DNA from: an uncultured Christensenella sp.
GTDB lineage: Bacteria > Bacillota > Clostridia > Christensenellales > Borkfalkiaceae
Assembly (NCBI GenBank): GCA_910585685.1
Contig: CAJUEO010000004.1
Location: 83,794-147,793, forward strand
DNA length: 64,000 bases
Direction: 5' to 3'
The notes under the pieces were generated by a model, which made no database searches, was not told the DNA's origin, and saw only the letters and a program-made list of their open reading frames with translations. Below are positions 31,320 to 39,638 of this stretch, piece after piece (the first letter of the stretch is position 1; each line of letters opens with the position of its first letter). Position numbers and translations under genes: made by a program.

Positions 31320-32174
31320 TTACACCAAAGGTTTAAGATTTTTAAGCGATAAATCGAGTATGGGCGCGGAGTGAGTGAGCGCGCCGCTCGAAACAAAATC
31401 GACGCCCGTCGATAAAATATTTTTAATGTTTTCGCGAGTGACGTTGCCGCTACACTCGGTGAGAGCGCGCCCGTCAATCATTTCGACGGCTTTTTTCATA
31501 TCTTCTACGGACATATTGTCAAGCATTATAATGTCCGCGCCGGCAGCCAACGCCTCGCGGCACTGTTCGAGCGTTTCAACCTCGACCTCTATTTTTCTTA
31601 CAAACGACGCATAGCTTTTAGCCGCGTTTACGGCTTGGGTTATTCCACCTGCCGCGCCTATGTGGTTGTCCTTTAAAAGTATGCCGTCCGATAGGTTGTA
31701 TCTGTGGTTGTTGCCGCCGCCCGTCTTTACCGCGTATTTTTCAAAGATACGCATATTGGGCGTAGTCTTGCGCGTGTCCAAAAGCTTTGTCTTGCCGCCC
31801 TGCAAAAGCCTGACCGTTTCCGCGGTGTAAGTAGCTATGCCGCTCATTCTCTGCAGGTAGTTCAAAGCCGTCCTTTCCCCCTGCAAAATTACGCGTATAT
31901 CCCCCGTTACCCTGCCAATATGTTGGAGTTTCGACACTTTGTCCCCGTCTTTTACGCTGAACTCGACGCAGGTATTTTCATCCAGAATTTTAAAAACTCT
32001 TTCAAACACTTCAAGTCCGCAAATTACGCCGTCCTGTTTGCAGATAAGCTCTGCCGTGCCCTGTTTGCATTCGGGCATTACCGCGTTTGTGCTTATGTCC
32101 TCGTTGGAGATATCCTCCCTCAAAGCCATTTTAATAAGTTCGTCCGCATTGATTTTAAAAGCCACGCTATCCAT
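31320..32174 (-). CDS. nadC: nicotinate-nucleotide pyrophosphorylase (quinolinate phosphoribosyltransferase)
   Basis: A 284-residue enzyme converting quinolinate and PRPP to nicotinate mononucleotide. Family blocks are ALREDISNEDISTNAVMP, GERTALNYLQRMSGIATYTA, DTRKTTPNMRIFEKYAVKTG, GGNNHRYNLSDGILLKDNHI and DIIMLDNMSVEDMKKAV. Length is typical. The ATG lies inside the end of nadB (8-base overlap, ATGGATAG), with AAGGAG upstream, so the two are translationally coupled. Confidence 0.96.
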   Translation of the reverse strand: MDSVAFKINADELIKMALREDISNEDISTNAVMPECKQGTAELICKQDGVICGLEVFERVFKILDENTCVEFSVKDGDKVSKLQHIGRVTGDIRVILQGERTALNYLQRMSGIATYTAETVRLLQGGKTKLLDTRKTTPNMRIFEKYAVKTGGGNNHRYNLSDGILLKDNHIGAAGGITQAVNAAKSYASFVRKIEVEVETLEQCREALAAGADIIMLDNMSVEDMKKAVEMIDGRALTECSGNVTRENIKNILSTGVDFVSSGALTHSAPILDLSLKNLKPLV

Positions 32175-33486
32175 TGATTTTCTCCTTATCTATTGAACTG
32201 AGTATAAGTTTTTTATAATCTTCCAGCAAACTTTTATAGTCGCTGTATTTACACTTTTCGTCGCTATTTAAGGCATATGTGCGCCCCAACCGCAAATTAT
32301 CGCTCAATTTTTTATCAATATCCACAGCCGCGCGCTTTGCAAACAGCAAACTTTCCAAAAGCGAGTTCGAAGCAAGCCTGTTTGCGCCGTGAACGCCGTT
32401 ACAGCAGGTTTCCCCCACGGCGTACAGTCGCGGCATAGTTGTTTGCCCGTCTAAGCCGCTGCGTATTCCGCCCATAAAATAGTGCTGAGCCGGCACGACG
32501 GGGATACACTCGTTAAATACGTCGTACCCCTCTTCGGCGCACTTTTCGACAATTCCGGGGAAATGACTTTTGATTTCCCGGCTGTCGATAGGGCGCATAT
32601 CCAGCCAGACGTGAGGCTTGTTGTCCTTTTGCATCTGCTTCAAAATATTTCGCGTGACAACGTCGCGCGGTTGAAGTTCGTCGCAGAACCTTTGAAAATT
32701 ACCGTCCAAAAGCTTTGCGCCCTCTCCCCTTACCGACTCGGAAATCAGAAAACTTCTGACCCCCGTCTTGCCCGTGTACAGCGTTGTGGGGTGAATTTGA
32801 ATATAGTTTATGTGGTCGACCGCAACGCCGTGCTTTAAGGCAACGGCAACGCCGTCCCCCGTCAGTATGCGGAAGTTGGTGGAATGCTCGAACACGCCGC
32901 CTATTCCGCCCGTTGCAAGCACGCAATAATCACTGTAAATTTCGTACAGGGTGCCGTTTTCGTTGCCGCGCGCAACAATGCCGATACATTGCCCGTCGCT
33001 CTCGATTATGTCCAAAAAAGTGGTTTGCGGCATAATTGTAACGTTTTCAAGCTTGCAGACTACTGTCATAAGCTTTGAAGTAATTTCCTTGCCCGTGCAA
33101 TCGGCGTGAAAAATTATGCGGTTTTTGGAGTGACCGCCCTCTCTGGTGGTCGAAAGGCTGCCGTCACTCTCCCTTGCGAACTCGACTCCGTAGGAAATGA
33201 GCTCGTCGGTGACTGCGATTGAAGAATTAATCATACACTCGACCGACTGCACGTTGTTTTCCCTATGTCCTGCGCGCATAGTATCTTCAAAGTAGCTTTC
33301 AAAGTCGGCATTGCCCTGCAAACGGCAAATTCCGCCCTGCGCGAGATAGCTGTCGCTCTTTTCGGGCTCGGCTTTGCAGATTAAAAGAACCTTTTTATCA
33401 GAACCGAGATGAAGCGCGCAGTTGAGCCCGGCAACGCCGCAGCCGACTATTACAACGTCAAATTTTAATTTTTTCCATTCACTCAT
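32167..33486 (-). CDS. nadB: L-aspartate oxidase
   Basis: A 439-residue flavoenzyme oxidising L-aspartate to iminoaspartate in de novo NAD synthesis. The N-terminal dinucleotide motif is DVVIVGCGVAGLNCALHLG; other blocks are YLAQGGICRLQGNADFESYF, REGGHSKNRIIFHADCTGKE, ATGGIGGVFEHSTN and GLYAVGETCCNGVHGANRLASN-type C-terminal residues. Slightly short (usual 500-540), lacking much of the C-terminal helical domain. Start MSEWKKLKFD at 33484-33486 has a poor Shine-Dalgarno match. The usual partner nadA is not adjacent. Confidence 0.93.
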   Translation of the reverse strand: MSEWKKLKFDVVIVGCGVAGLNCALHLGSDKKVLLICKAEPEKSDSYLAQGGICRLQGNADFESYFEDTMRAGHRENNVQSVECMINSSIAVTDELISYGVEFARESDGSLSTTREGGHSKNRIIFHADCTGKEITSKLMTVVCKLENVTIMPQTTFLDIIESDGQCIGIVARGNENGTLYEIYSDYCVLATGGIGGVFEHSTNFRILTGDGVAVALKHGVAVDHINYIQIHPTTLYTGKTGVRSFLISESVRGEGAKLLDGNFQRFCDELQPRDVVTRNILKQMQKDNKPHVWLDMRPIDSREIKSHFPGIVEKCAEEGYDVFNECIPVVPAQHYFMGGIRSGLDGQTTMPRLYAVGETCCNGVHGANRLASNSLLESLLFAKRAAVDIDKKLSDNLRLGRTYALNSDEKCKYSDYKSLLEDYKKLILSSIDKEKING

Positions 33487-33518
33487 ATAAAAATACAACC
33501 CGTTGATTGTTTGAAAAA

Positions 33519-33549
33519 AGTTTACACTAAAACTTGACACCTGTCAAGT
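33519..33549 (-). promoter_or_regulatory. nadB promoter with overlapping NiaR-like operator
   Basis: TTGACA (33542-33547) and TAAACT (33519-33524) on the minus strand with a 17-base spacer. The -35 box lies inside the palindrome ACTTGACA-CC-TGTCAAGT (33532-33549, 8-bp perfect arms). A GACA-N2-TGTC core agrees with my memory of NiaR sites in Firmicutes; bound repressor would block RNA polymerase. Confidence 0.75.
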
Positions 33550-33663
33550 CATATGTAAACGTTTATCGGTAAAATTTAAGTCGGGGCGGCTAACTCGAAG
33601 TTAAATGCCCTAACTCTTTAAAAATCGACAAATTATTATGTTCACGGGTAGGATATGCGGCGC

Positions 33664-33698
33664 GTTTGAAAAATATTATAGGGTGTAGTTTTTCAAAC
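33664..33698 (+). promoter_or_regulatory. 5' hairpin upstream of the PRC-barrel-like gene
   Basis: GTTTGAAAAA (33664-33673) and TTTTTCAAAC (33689-33698) are perfect 10-bp arms around a 15-base loop, ending just before the AAGGAG of the next gene. A possible promoter (TCGACA 33625-33630, TAGGAT 33649-33654) would place the hairpin at the very 5' end of the mRNA, where it could control stability or translation. Confidence 0.45.
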
Positions 33699-33712
33699 AC
33701 AAGGAGCATTAT

Positions 33713-34222
33713 ATGAACATTTCTCAGATTTTCGGTAAAAAGGTCGTAGGCACAAGCGGCAGAACGGGCTATGTGATAAGCGTAAACGCGAGCGGCGACA
33801 GGGTGGAAAGTTTTATTTGCGCAGACGAGGCGGAAGAGGAATTTATTATCGACTGCACCAACATAAAAAGTTACGGCAACGAAATAGTGTTCGAGGACAG
33901 GCAGCGCGCGCTCAACGCCGCAAAGCCCGTAAAATTAGGCAGAGCCGCATTTGACAGACGCGGCAAATTTTTGGGGTTTGTCGAGGACGTAATTTTAAAG
34001 GGCAACAAAATTACAAGCGTAAAGATAGGGGATAAAAAATATTCCGCCGCAAATATAATTTTCGGGGACGCCGCAATTGTCGAAGAAGTAAAAAAGCTTA
34101 AAAGCGACGTCATAAAAGACGGCAAAGTTTTAATTAAAAAGGGCACGCCCGTAACGCGTGAAATTTTGCAAAAAGCATACGAAAACGGGGCATATATCGA
34201 GGTCAATTTAAAATCAATATAA
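33713..34222 (+). CDS. PRC-barrel-like protein (probable)
   Basis: A 169-residue protein with two similar beta-rich halves: residues 1-75 (ISQIFGKKVVGTSGRTGYVI) and about 76-115 (LGRAAFDRRGKFLGFVEDVI), each ending in a short strand-turn-strand, then a charged C-terminal part (KLKSDVIKDGKVLIKKGTPV). This resembles the PRC-barrel fold found in YlmC/RimM-like and photosystem proteins, which binds RNA or proteins; the assignment rests on pattern only. AAGGAG lies before the ATG. Role unknown. Confidence 0.55.
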   Translation: MNISQIFGKKVVGTSGRTGYVISVNASGDRVESFICADEAEEEFIIDCTNIKSYGNEIVFEDRQRALNAAKPVKLGRAAFDRRGKFLGFVEDVILKGNKITSVKIGDKKYSAANIIFGDAAIVEEVKKLKSDVIKDGKVLIKKGTPVTREILQKAYENGAYIEVNLKSI

Positions 34223-34242
34223 AATTACGCCCTCAAACATAC

Positions 34243-34271
34243 TTGACAATACAGGCGCGCATCCGTATAAT
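34243..34271 (+). promoter_or_regulatory. pnuC promoter
   Basis: TTGACA (34243-34248) and TATAAT (34266-34271), 17-base spacer: a consensus promoter. The start of transcription would be only about seven bases before the ATG at 34285. I see no full NiaR-like palindrome here. Confidence 0.85.
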
Positions 34272-34284
34272 AGACGGGATACTT

Positions 34285-34986
34285 ATGAAGCTTAGAAATC
34301 CTTTTAAAAATTTTACAAAATTCGAGTGGGCGCTTTGGCTGCTTTCGCTGGTCGGCATTTTAACGGCGTTTTTTGCCGCGCAGAACACCGACTACGCCAC
34401 GCTTGCCGTATCGCTTATAGGTGTGACGGCGCTCATATTCGCGGCGCGCGGCGACCCGTTCGGCATGATACTTATGATAGCGTTCAGCGCCATATATGCC
34501 TTTGTTTCGTACGTTTTCGGCTATTATGGGGAGATGATAATTTATATTGCGATGCAGCTGCCGAGCGCGGTTTTATCGCTTATAAGCTGGCTCAGACACC
34601 CCAACGACAAAGACGGGGCGGAAGTTAAAATAGGCACGCTTAAACGCGTGCACATAATTGTGCTTATACCGCTTGCAATAGGTATAACCGTAGCGTTCTA
34701 TTTTATTTTACGCGCGTTCAACACAGCCAACCTTATACCCAGCACGGTTTCCGTTTTTACAAGCTTCGTCGCGCTGTATCTTATGGTGCTGCGCATACCC
34801 TGCTATGCGGTGGCGTTTATATTCAACGATATAGTTTTGATAGTGCTTTGGTCGCTTGCATGCCTGCAGTCGCTGAACTACATTGCGCTTGTCGTGTGCT
34901 TTTCTATTTTTCTTATAAACGATACATACACGTTTATCTGCTGGACTTTGAGAAAGAAAAAACAGCAACTTGCAACTAATGAATAA
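34285..34986 (+). CDS. pnuC: PnuC-type nicotinamide riboside/vitamin transporter
   Basis: A 233-residue membrane protein with seven predicted helices, ending with the family's W-x3-N-like segment (FSIFLINDTYTFICWTLRKK). PnuC proteins facilitate uptake of nicotinamide riboside; relatives carry thiamine (PnuT) or riboflavin (PnuX). Placement 800 bases from nadB-nadC-niaR supports NAD salvage. I start at MKLRNPFKNF (34285) because the promoter lies upstream of it and overlaps the longer alternative. Confidence 0.85.
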   Translation: MKLRNPFKNFTKFEWALWLLSLVGILTAFFAAQNTDYATLAVSLIGVTALIFAARGDPFGMILMIAFSAIYAFVSYVFGYYGEMIIYIAMQLPSAVLSLISWLRHPNDKDGAEVKIGTLKRVHIIVLIPLAIGITVAFYFILRAFNTANLIPSTVSVFTSFVALYLMVLRIPCYAVAFIFNDIVLIVLWSLACLQSLNYIALVVCFSIFLINDTYTFICWTLRKKKQQLATNE

Positions 34987-34998
34987 AATAATTGTATT

Positions 34999-35037
34999 AA
35001 ACAAAAAATTCGGCAAAATATGCCGAATTTTTTGTTT
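34999..35037 (+). terminator. pnuC terminator
   Basis: AAACAAAAAATTCGGCA (34999-35015) pairs perfectly with TGCCGAATTTTTTGTTT (35021-35037), loop of five, with a built-in T-run. Confidence 0.92.
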
Positions 35038-35059
35038 GCGCAGGGATATAATTAAGCTT

Positions 35060-35683
35060 ATGTTTCCTCAATTAATAAACGATTTATTTGCAAGTTTAAC
35101 ATCTCTGCCCTTTGACACGCTGATATGGTTTGTACTCGGAACGTACGGCGCGATTTTTATTGTTGTTTTTGCGCTGTGCCTTTTGAGCGCAAGGTTCAAG
35201 GCGCTGTCAAAACGCCCCTTCCTCTGCTTTACAAACGCATACGCGGCGCTTGTGCTTGCAGCCTTTTTGATTTGCTGCGAGCTGGGTCAGTCGATACTTG
35301 CCGCTGCAATGTTTTGGACGGTCGGGTATATGCTTTACGGAATTTTATGCTTTTTATCGGTAAAGAAACAGCCGACGCCACAGGTCTATACCCAACAGGT
35401 AAGCACGATGCCGACTGCCGTTCCCCCTCAAAGAAGCGCAAAAGCCGATTACGCGCCCGCACAACAGCCTGCTAAAAACAGCGTAAGGCTCGAACACGCA
35501 ATGACCGTCACCGATAAATTGCTGACTAAAAATTTATCCAAGCCCGACAGGCAGGACCTTGAAAAGCTTAAAAACACGCTTGCCGTACTGCAAATTAAAG
35601 GCTCGCTTACGCCAATCGAAGCCGAAATTTTAAACGACAACTTCAACGCGCTTTTAAAGCTTATGGCTAAGTATAACGTTTAA
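35060..35683 (+). CDS. two-helix membrane protein of unknown function
   Basis: A 207-residue protein with about three hydrophobic helices in residues 10-105 (FDTLIWFVLGTYGAIFIVVF; FTNAYAALVLAAFLICCELG; MFWTVGYMLYGILCFL), a Gln/Pro-rich linker and a C-terminal soluble helical region (RLEHAMTVTDKLLTKNLSKP, NDNFNALLKLMAKYNV). I do not recognise a family. I start at ATG 35060: a TATAAT lies seven bases upstream (35047-35052) and no Shine-Dalgarno is present, so the mRNA may be leaderless. Confidence 0.65.
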   Translation: MFPQLINDLFASLTSLPFDTLIWFVLGTYGAIFIVVFALCLLSARFKALSKRPFLCFTNAYAALVLAAFLICCELGQSILAAAMFWTVGYMLYGILCFLSVKKQPTPQVYTQQVSTMPTAVPPQRSAKADYAPAQQPAKNSVRLEHAMTVTDKLLTKNLSKPDRQDLEKLKNTLAVLQIKGSLTPIEAEILNDNFNALLKLMAKYNV

Positions 35684-35684
35684 A

Positions 35685-35945
35685 TTATTTGTTTTTTTCC
35701 TCTCTGTCTTCCTCTAAAATCAATTTGACCGCGCTGATATCCGAAATTGCTTTATCGAGCGAATTGATAAAATTATTGAGGTTGCGCTTAAAATACCCTC
35801 TGTATTCCCACTCCTCGCAAGCGCCATGCTTTTCGACTCTTTTCTTGTGTTTGAAACAGTTGCCGCAGTCAGTTCTTAAAAACTGATGATACGCCTTTTG
35901 GTAATAAGCAGTAAAATACCTGCAAGTTGCACATTCTTTTGCCAT
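35685..35945 (-). CDS. small Cys-rich protein under phage-like operator control
   Basis: An 86-residue soluble protein with a Cys/His cluster: CATCRYF, CGNCFKHKKR and HGACEEW (two C-x2-C pairs and one more Cys), compatible with a zinc ribbon, and an amphipathic helical C-terminal half (NFINSLDKAISDISAVKLIL). Family not recognised. The ATG at 35943-35945 follows AAGGAG at nine bases. It is transcribed away from the XRE gene at 36057 from a promoter covered by three repeated operators. Confidence 0.7.
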   Translation of the reverse strand: MAKECATCRYFTAYYQKAYHQFLRTDCGNCFKHKKRVEKHGACEEWEYRGYFKRNLNNFINSLDKAISDISAVKLILEEDREEKNK

Positions 35946-35959
35946 AATATCCATCTCCT

Positions 35960-36039
35960 TTGTCCCCAATTTGGAAACAATAATATTGTAGTCCCTATTT
36001 TTGGGATTGTCAACTTATTTGTCCCCTTTTTTGGTACAA
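35960..36039. promoter_or_regulatory. three evenly spaced operators between divergent genes
   Basis: Imperfect 21-base palindromes of the form TTGTCCC-N7-GG-ACAA occur at 35960-35980, 35989-36009 and 36019-36039, centres 29-30 bases apart (about three helical turns). They cover both divergent promoters. The 36057 XRE protein is the obvious binder. The layout is that of a lambdoid-type repressor switch. Confidence 0.65.
35985..36013 (-). promoter_or_regulatory. promoter of the Cys-rich gene
   Basis: TTGACA (36008-36013) and TACAAT (35985-35990) on the minus strand with a 17-base spacer; the middle operator fills the spacer exactly. For the XRE gene on the plus strand a TACAAT lies at 36035-36040 without a good -35 box. 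Confidence 0.8.
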
Positions 36040-36056
36040 TTTTACAAAGGTAAATT

Positions 36057-36260
36057 ATGAGTGTTTTTCCGCAGAAACTGCAAAAATTAATTGAAGATAG
36101 TAATAAAACGCAAAATGAAATCTGCAAAGATTTGGGTATCAGAAAACAGAAATTATCAAAATGGAAAACCGGCTATAACGAGCCGAGCATTGAAGAGCTT
36201 GCAATGATTGCCAAGTATTTCGGCGTTACGTCAGACTATTTGATAGGTTTAGAAGATTAA
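36057..36260 (+). CDS. XRE-family (Cro/CI-like) repressor
   Basis: A 66-residue protein that is almost entirely one helix-turn-helix domain: LQKLIEDSNKTQNEICKDLG, IRKQKLSKWKTGYNEPSIEE, IAKYFGVTSDYLIGLED. Size and sequence are those of phage and conjugative-element repressors. AAAGG lies six bases before the ATG. It is predicted to bind the three operators upstream and control itself and the Cys-rich gene. Confidence 0.88.
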   Translation: MSVFPQKLQKLIEDSNKTQNEICKDLGIRKQKLSKWKTGYNEPSIEELAMIAKYFGVTSDYLIGLED

Positions 36261-36267
36261 TATAAAC

Positions 36268-36308
36268 GCACCCCGTTGCGCAAACAGCGCAACGGAGTGC
36301 TATTTTTA
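36268..36308 (+). terminator. terminator of the XRE gene
   Basis: GCACCCCGTTGCGC (36268-36281) pairs with GCGCAACGGAGTGC (36287-36300) with one mismatch, followed by TATTTTTA. Confidence 0.88.
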
Positions 36309-39300
36309 TAAGTCGATTTGCCGCCTTAAACAGATATTTACTATTGTGGTTGCAATTTTACTTTCGGGCATTTTCAATACCTTTGAAACAACCTTTTTAT
36401 ATAAATCAAGCTGCTTTGCATAGGTCGATACAAGCTCGCTGTCGGACTTATGCGAATATTTATAGTCTATTATTTTAATTTGACCGTCGCTTATCGCAAG
36501 CAAGTCTATTGCGCCCTGCAACAGAACAAAGTCGTCCGCGTCCGTCTTTAACACCTCGCAAGCTTTAAGCCGACACAAAAACTCCTGCTCGCGCAACAGC
36601 TTAAAGGCGCGCACGTTTTCGAATACGGGCATATTTAAAATTTCTACAAGCTCGTCAGCGTTCAACAGCTCAAACTGCCGCTCTGAAATTTTGCCCTCGG
36701 CTAAAAACTTTTGCAACTGCGCAGAAACGCCGCCTGTGGACTTTGCGGTAAAGTCGCAAAGCTCTAAAAACCTGTGATACGCCGTGCCGCGCTCGATACT
36801 TGTACTGCCGTCGTACTCCGACTTAAACATTTCGTTTACGCGGTAGTGCGGCTCCTGCTCGCTGCCGTTCATTTTCAATATAGCAGAAGCCGAGCTTTTA
36901 AGCGGCAAGTCGATACTTTGGGTATAAGCGTACTTCCAATTAAATTTTTGCTCGATACTGTTAATCAGCGCTTGGTCGGGCTTGTATATAAACGCCGACG
37001 CGCCTGTCTTTTGTTGCTGCGCTTCGTAAAGCGCTATCGGCCGGGGATTGAACTTTTGCATATCGAACAAATCGGCGTAGCACTTTGCACTGTCTTTTGA
37101 AAGCTCGTCAAATTGTTTTTGTTCGCTTGTCAACAAATGCAAGTTGCACATTGCGCGCGTACACGCAACATAAAAAAGATTGTACTCGTTTTTTAAATCC
37201 TCGGCATTCTCCCTCAGTTTGACAAGCCGCCTTAAAATGGTGTCGCACACCCTCATAGTCTGTTTATCGTATAGTCTGGGCGCGAAGCCGTACTTTTCGT
37301 CAAAGGGCATTTCGCAGTACTCGACGCCCGTAAACCGTCTGCTTATATCCGCGAGAATTACGACGGGGAACTCAAGCCCCTTCGAGGCGTGCATTGACAT
37401 TATCTTAATGCTGTCTGAATCCGCCGCTTGCGGCATTGAAATTTCATAGCCGCCCGTCTTTATCTTTTCCAAAAAGGCGGCAAGCGGCAGAGTTGCGCCC
37501 TCTTCGGCAAGCCGCAAAACGTTTTTGACTTTTCTTTCCCCGTCCGCGCCGTAACAACTTTCCACGCCGTAATTTTCCAACAGCTCGTCCACAAGCTCAC
37601 CCGTGGGCAAAATTTCGGCAAGGTCGCGCAGTGCGGCAAGCTTTTTATAGAAAGCTTTGAGCTTATCGGGAATTACGCCGGGCAAAGCCGAGTATTCCTT
37701 ACAACATTGTCTGAAAGATTTTTTTATAGAAGTTTTGCTTTTGTCAACGTTTACCCTAATAAGCGCAAGCTCGTTTTCGGTAAAGCCGCCGACGGGGGAA
37801 AGCAGCGCGGTTACGAGGGGAATGTCCTGTTCCGCATTGTCGATCAGCGATAAAATGTCGAGCATTTGTTTGACCTCGGGCAGGGCGCAGATATTCGTTT
37901 CCTGTGCGCCGGACACGGCGTAGCCCTCGGAAGCGAGTGCGCGAACAATTCCGTCGACAGAATAGCCCTTGTTTTTTCGGGTTAAAATGCAGATATCTCC
38001 CGGCCGCGTATTTACCTGCGCGCGAGCGTTTAAATCGAAGTGGGTCGAGGCAAGCTCGCGCTTGACTATCGACAGCACGGCAAGCCCCTCGGGGGTAAGC
38101 GTCGTCTTTCTGCAATCATTTTTGACCGAGTAAACGTCCAACTGCACGTCCTGCGGTTTTTCCTGCGCGCCCACAACGTGTATCTGCGCATAGCCGTAGC
38201 CCTCGGGGTAAAGTCCGCCGCGCAGCATCTGCGACTTATTTTTATAATCGATGCCGCAGCTTTCCTCGGTCATAATATCCGAAAACAGTGCGTTTACAAA
38301 TTCGAGCACTGCGTCCGAGCTTCTGAAATTGTTTGAAAGGCGCAACGCTCCGCCCGTGCCGCTTTCGTAACTTTTGAACTTGTCCGCAAAAAACTTGGAC
38401 TTGCTGCCCCTGAAACCGTAGATTGCCTGCTTTACGTCACCCACCACAAAGCTGTCGGAAGTGAGCGCGGAAATAATTTCTTCCTGCACGGGATTGACGT
38501 CCTGATACTCGTCGACATAGGCGTATTTAAAGCCGTCGGCAATCTCCCTGCGGATTTCCCCGTTCTCCAAAAGTTTTAACGTCAAATGCTCCAAATCGTT
38601 GTAGTCGAGCCTGTTCTCTTCGCGCTTAACCGCGGCATATTCCGCGTCGAACGCAAGAATAAGGCGCGAAAACGCCGCGGCTGTAACGCCGCTTTTTATA
38701 AAGATATTCTTTTGATTTTCCCTGTCCTGATATTCGTCGTGCAAGTCGTCGTATTGCTTTTTTATTTGCTTTCTGAACGCCTTGAATGCTTCGTCCGCCT
38801 CAAGGTCGTCCTCTCCGACCGAGGGCTTTCGAGATACGGTTAAAGTAGGCTTGGCGTCAAACAGCTTCCCGTCGCGGCTTATAGTCAAAGCCGCAATCAT
38901 CTCGTCAAAAATTTTATCGAAGCCCTCGCGCTTATTGGTCACAAAAAACTGCGACTTAAAGCGTTCAACGGCACATATCAGGCGGTCAAACGCGTTTTTT
39001 CGGATTTTGGAAAGCTCGCGGCACACCTCGTCGAACCCCTCGTCGGTGTACAGTGCGGCACAGTTTTCAAGCATCTTTTGATAGCGAGCCACGCCGCGCA
39101 CCTTGCCGTAAGCTTCGTCCACCGTTTTACGCAGCGCCGCGTCGCTGCGCTTGCGCCAAAAACAGTCCAACAAATGCTTGAAGTCCGCATCGTCGCTTGC
39201 GTAGCCGCGCTCGAAAACGGAGTCTAGGACGCGATTTTTTAAGTCGCGCGCGGTTGCGTCGTCCGAAGAAATTATGTCGAAGCCCGAGTCGATATCCAAC

Positions 39301-39638
39301 ACATAGAAATACGTTCTCAACAGCTTAGCGCAAAACGCGTGAATTGTGGAAATGTTTGCCGAGCCTATCTTTGAAAGCTGGCTTTTAAGCCTTACCTTTT
39401 CCTCTGCGGAAGCCGTTTCAAGCTTTTTGATTATTGCGGCGCGCAGCTTTTCCTTCATTTGCGAGGCGGCTTTTTTTGTAAACGTTACGCACAGCACGTC
39501 GTCGAGGTCAACGCCGTTTAGTACGCTTTGCGCAAGTTTTTCTATCATTACAAAGGTCTTGCCGCTGCCGGCGGAAGCCGACACAATTACTTTACCTTCC
39601 GCCGAAATTGCCGCCGATTGCTCAGAAGTGAGTTGCAT
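36306..39638 (-). CDS. addA: ATP-dependent helicase/nuclease subunit AddA
   Basis: A 1110-residue UvrD-type helicase with a C-terminal RecB-family nuclease. Walker A SASAGSGKTFVM is at residues 16-27, motif II VDEYQDVNPVQEE, motif III GDVKQAIYGFRGSKSKFF, motif V MSMHASKGLEFPVVIL-type, motif VI LFYVACTRAM; the nuclease motif is LQGAIDLLA and IDYKYS. With AddB it processes double-strand breaks for RecA loading. Length is a little under the usual 1200. Its start lies inside the end of addB (17-base overlap). Confidence 0.93.
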   Translation of the reverse strand: MQLTSEQSAAISAEGKVIVSASAGSGKTFVMIEKLAQSVLNGVDLDDVLCVTFTKKAASQMKEKLRAAIIKKLETASAEEKVRLKSQLSKIGSANISTIHAFCAKLLRTYFYVLDIDSGFDIISSDDATARDLKNRVLDSVFERGYASDDADFKHLLDCFWRKRSDAALRKTVDEAYGKVRGVARYQKMLENCAALYTDEGFDEVCRELSKIRKNAFDRLICAVERFKSQFFVTNKREGFDKIFDEMIAALTISRDGKLFDAKPTLTVSRKPSVGEDDLEADEAFKAFRKQIKKQYDDLHDEYQDRENQKNIFIKSGVTAAAFSRLILAFDAEYAAVKREENRLDYNDLEHLTLKLLENGEIRREIADGFKYAYVDEYQDVNPVQEEIISALTSDSFVVGDVKQAIYGFRGSKSKFFADKFKSYESGTGGALRLSNNFRSSDAVLEFVNALFSDIMTEESCGIDYKNKSQMLRGGLYPEGYGYAQIHVVGAQEKPQDVQLDVYSVKNDCRKTTLTPEGLAVLSIVKRELASTHFDLNARAQVNTRPGDICILTRKNKGYSVDGIVRALASEGYAVSGAQETNICALPEVKQMLDILSLIDNAEQDIPLVTALLSPVGGFTENELALIRVNVDKSKTSIKKSFRQCCKEYSALPGVIPDKLKAFYKKLAALRDLAEILPTGELVDELLENYGVESCYGADGERKVKNVLRLAEEGATLPLAAFLEKIKTGGYEISMPQAADSDSIKIMSMHASKGLEFPVVILADISRRFTGVEYCEMPFDEKYGFAPRLYDKQTMRVCDTILRRLVKLRENAEDLKNEYNLFYVACTRAMCNLHLLTSEQKQFDELSKDSAKCYADLFDMQKFNPRPIALYEAQQQKTGASAFIYKPDQALINSIEQKFNWKYAYTQSIDLPLKSSASAILKMNGSEQEPHYRVNEMFKSEYDGSTSIERGTAYHRFLELCDFTAKSTGGVSAQLQKFLAEGKISERQFELLNADELVEILNMPVFENVRAFKLLREQEFLCRLKACEVLKTDADDFVLLQGAIDLLAISDGQIKIIDYKYSHKSDSELVSTYAKQLDLYKKVVSKVLKMPESKIATTIVNICLRRQIDL

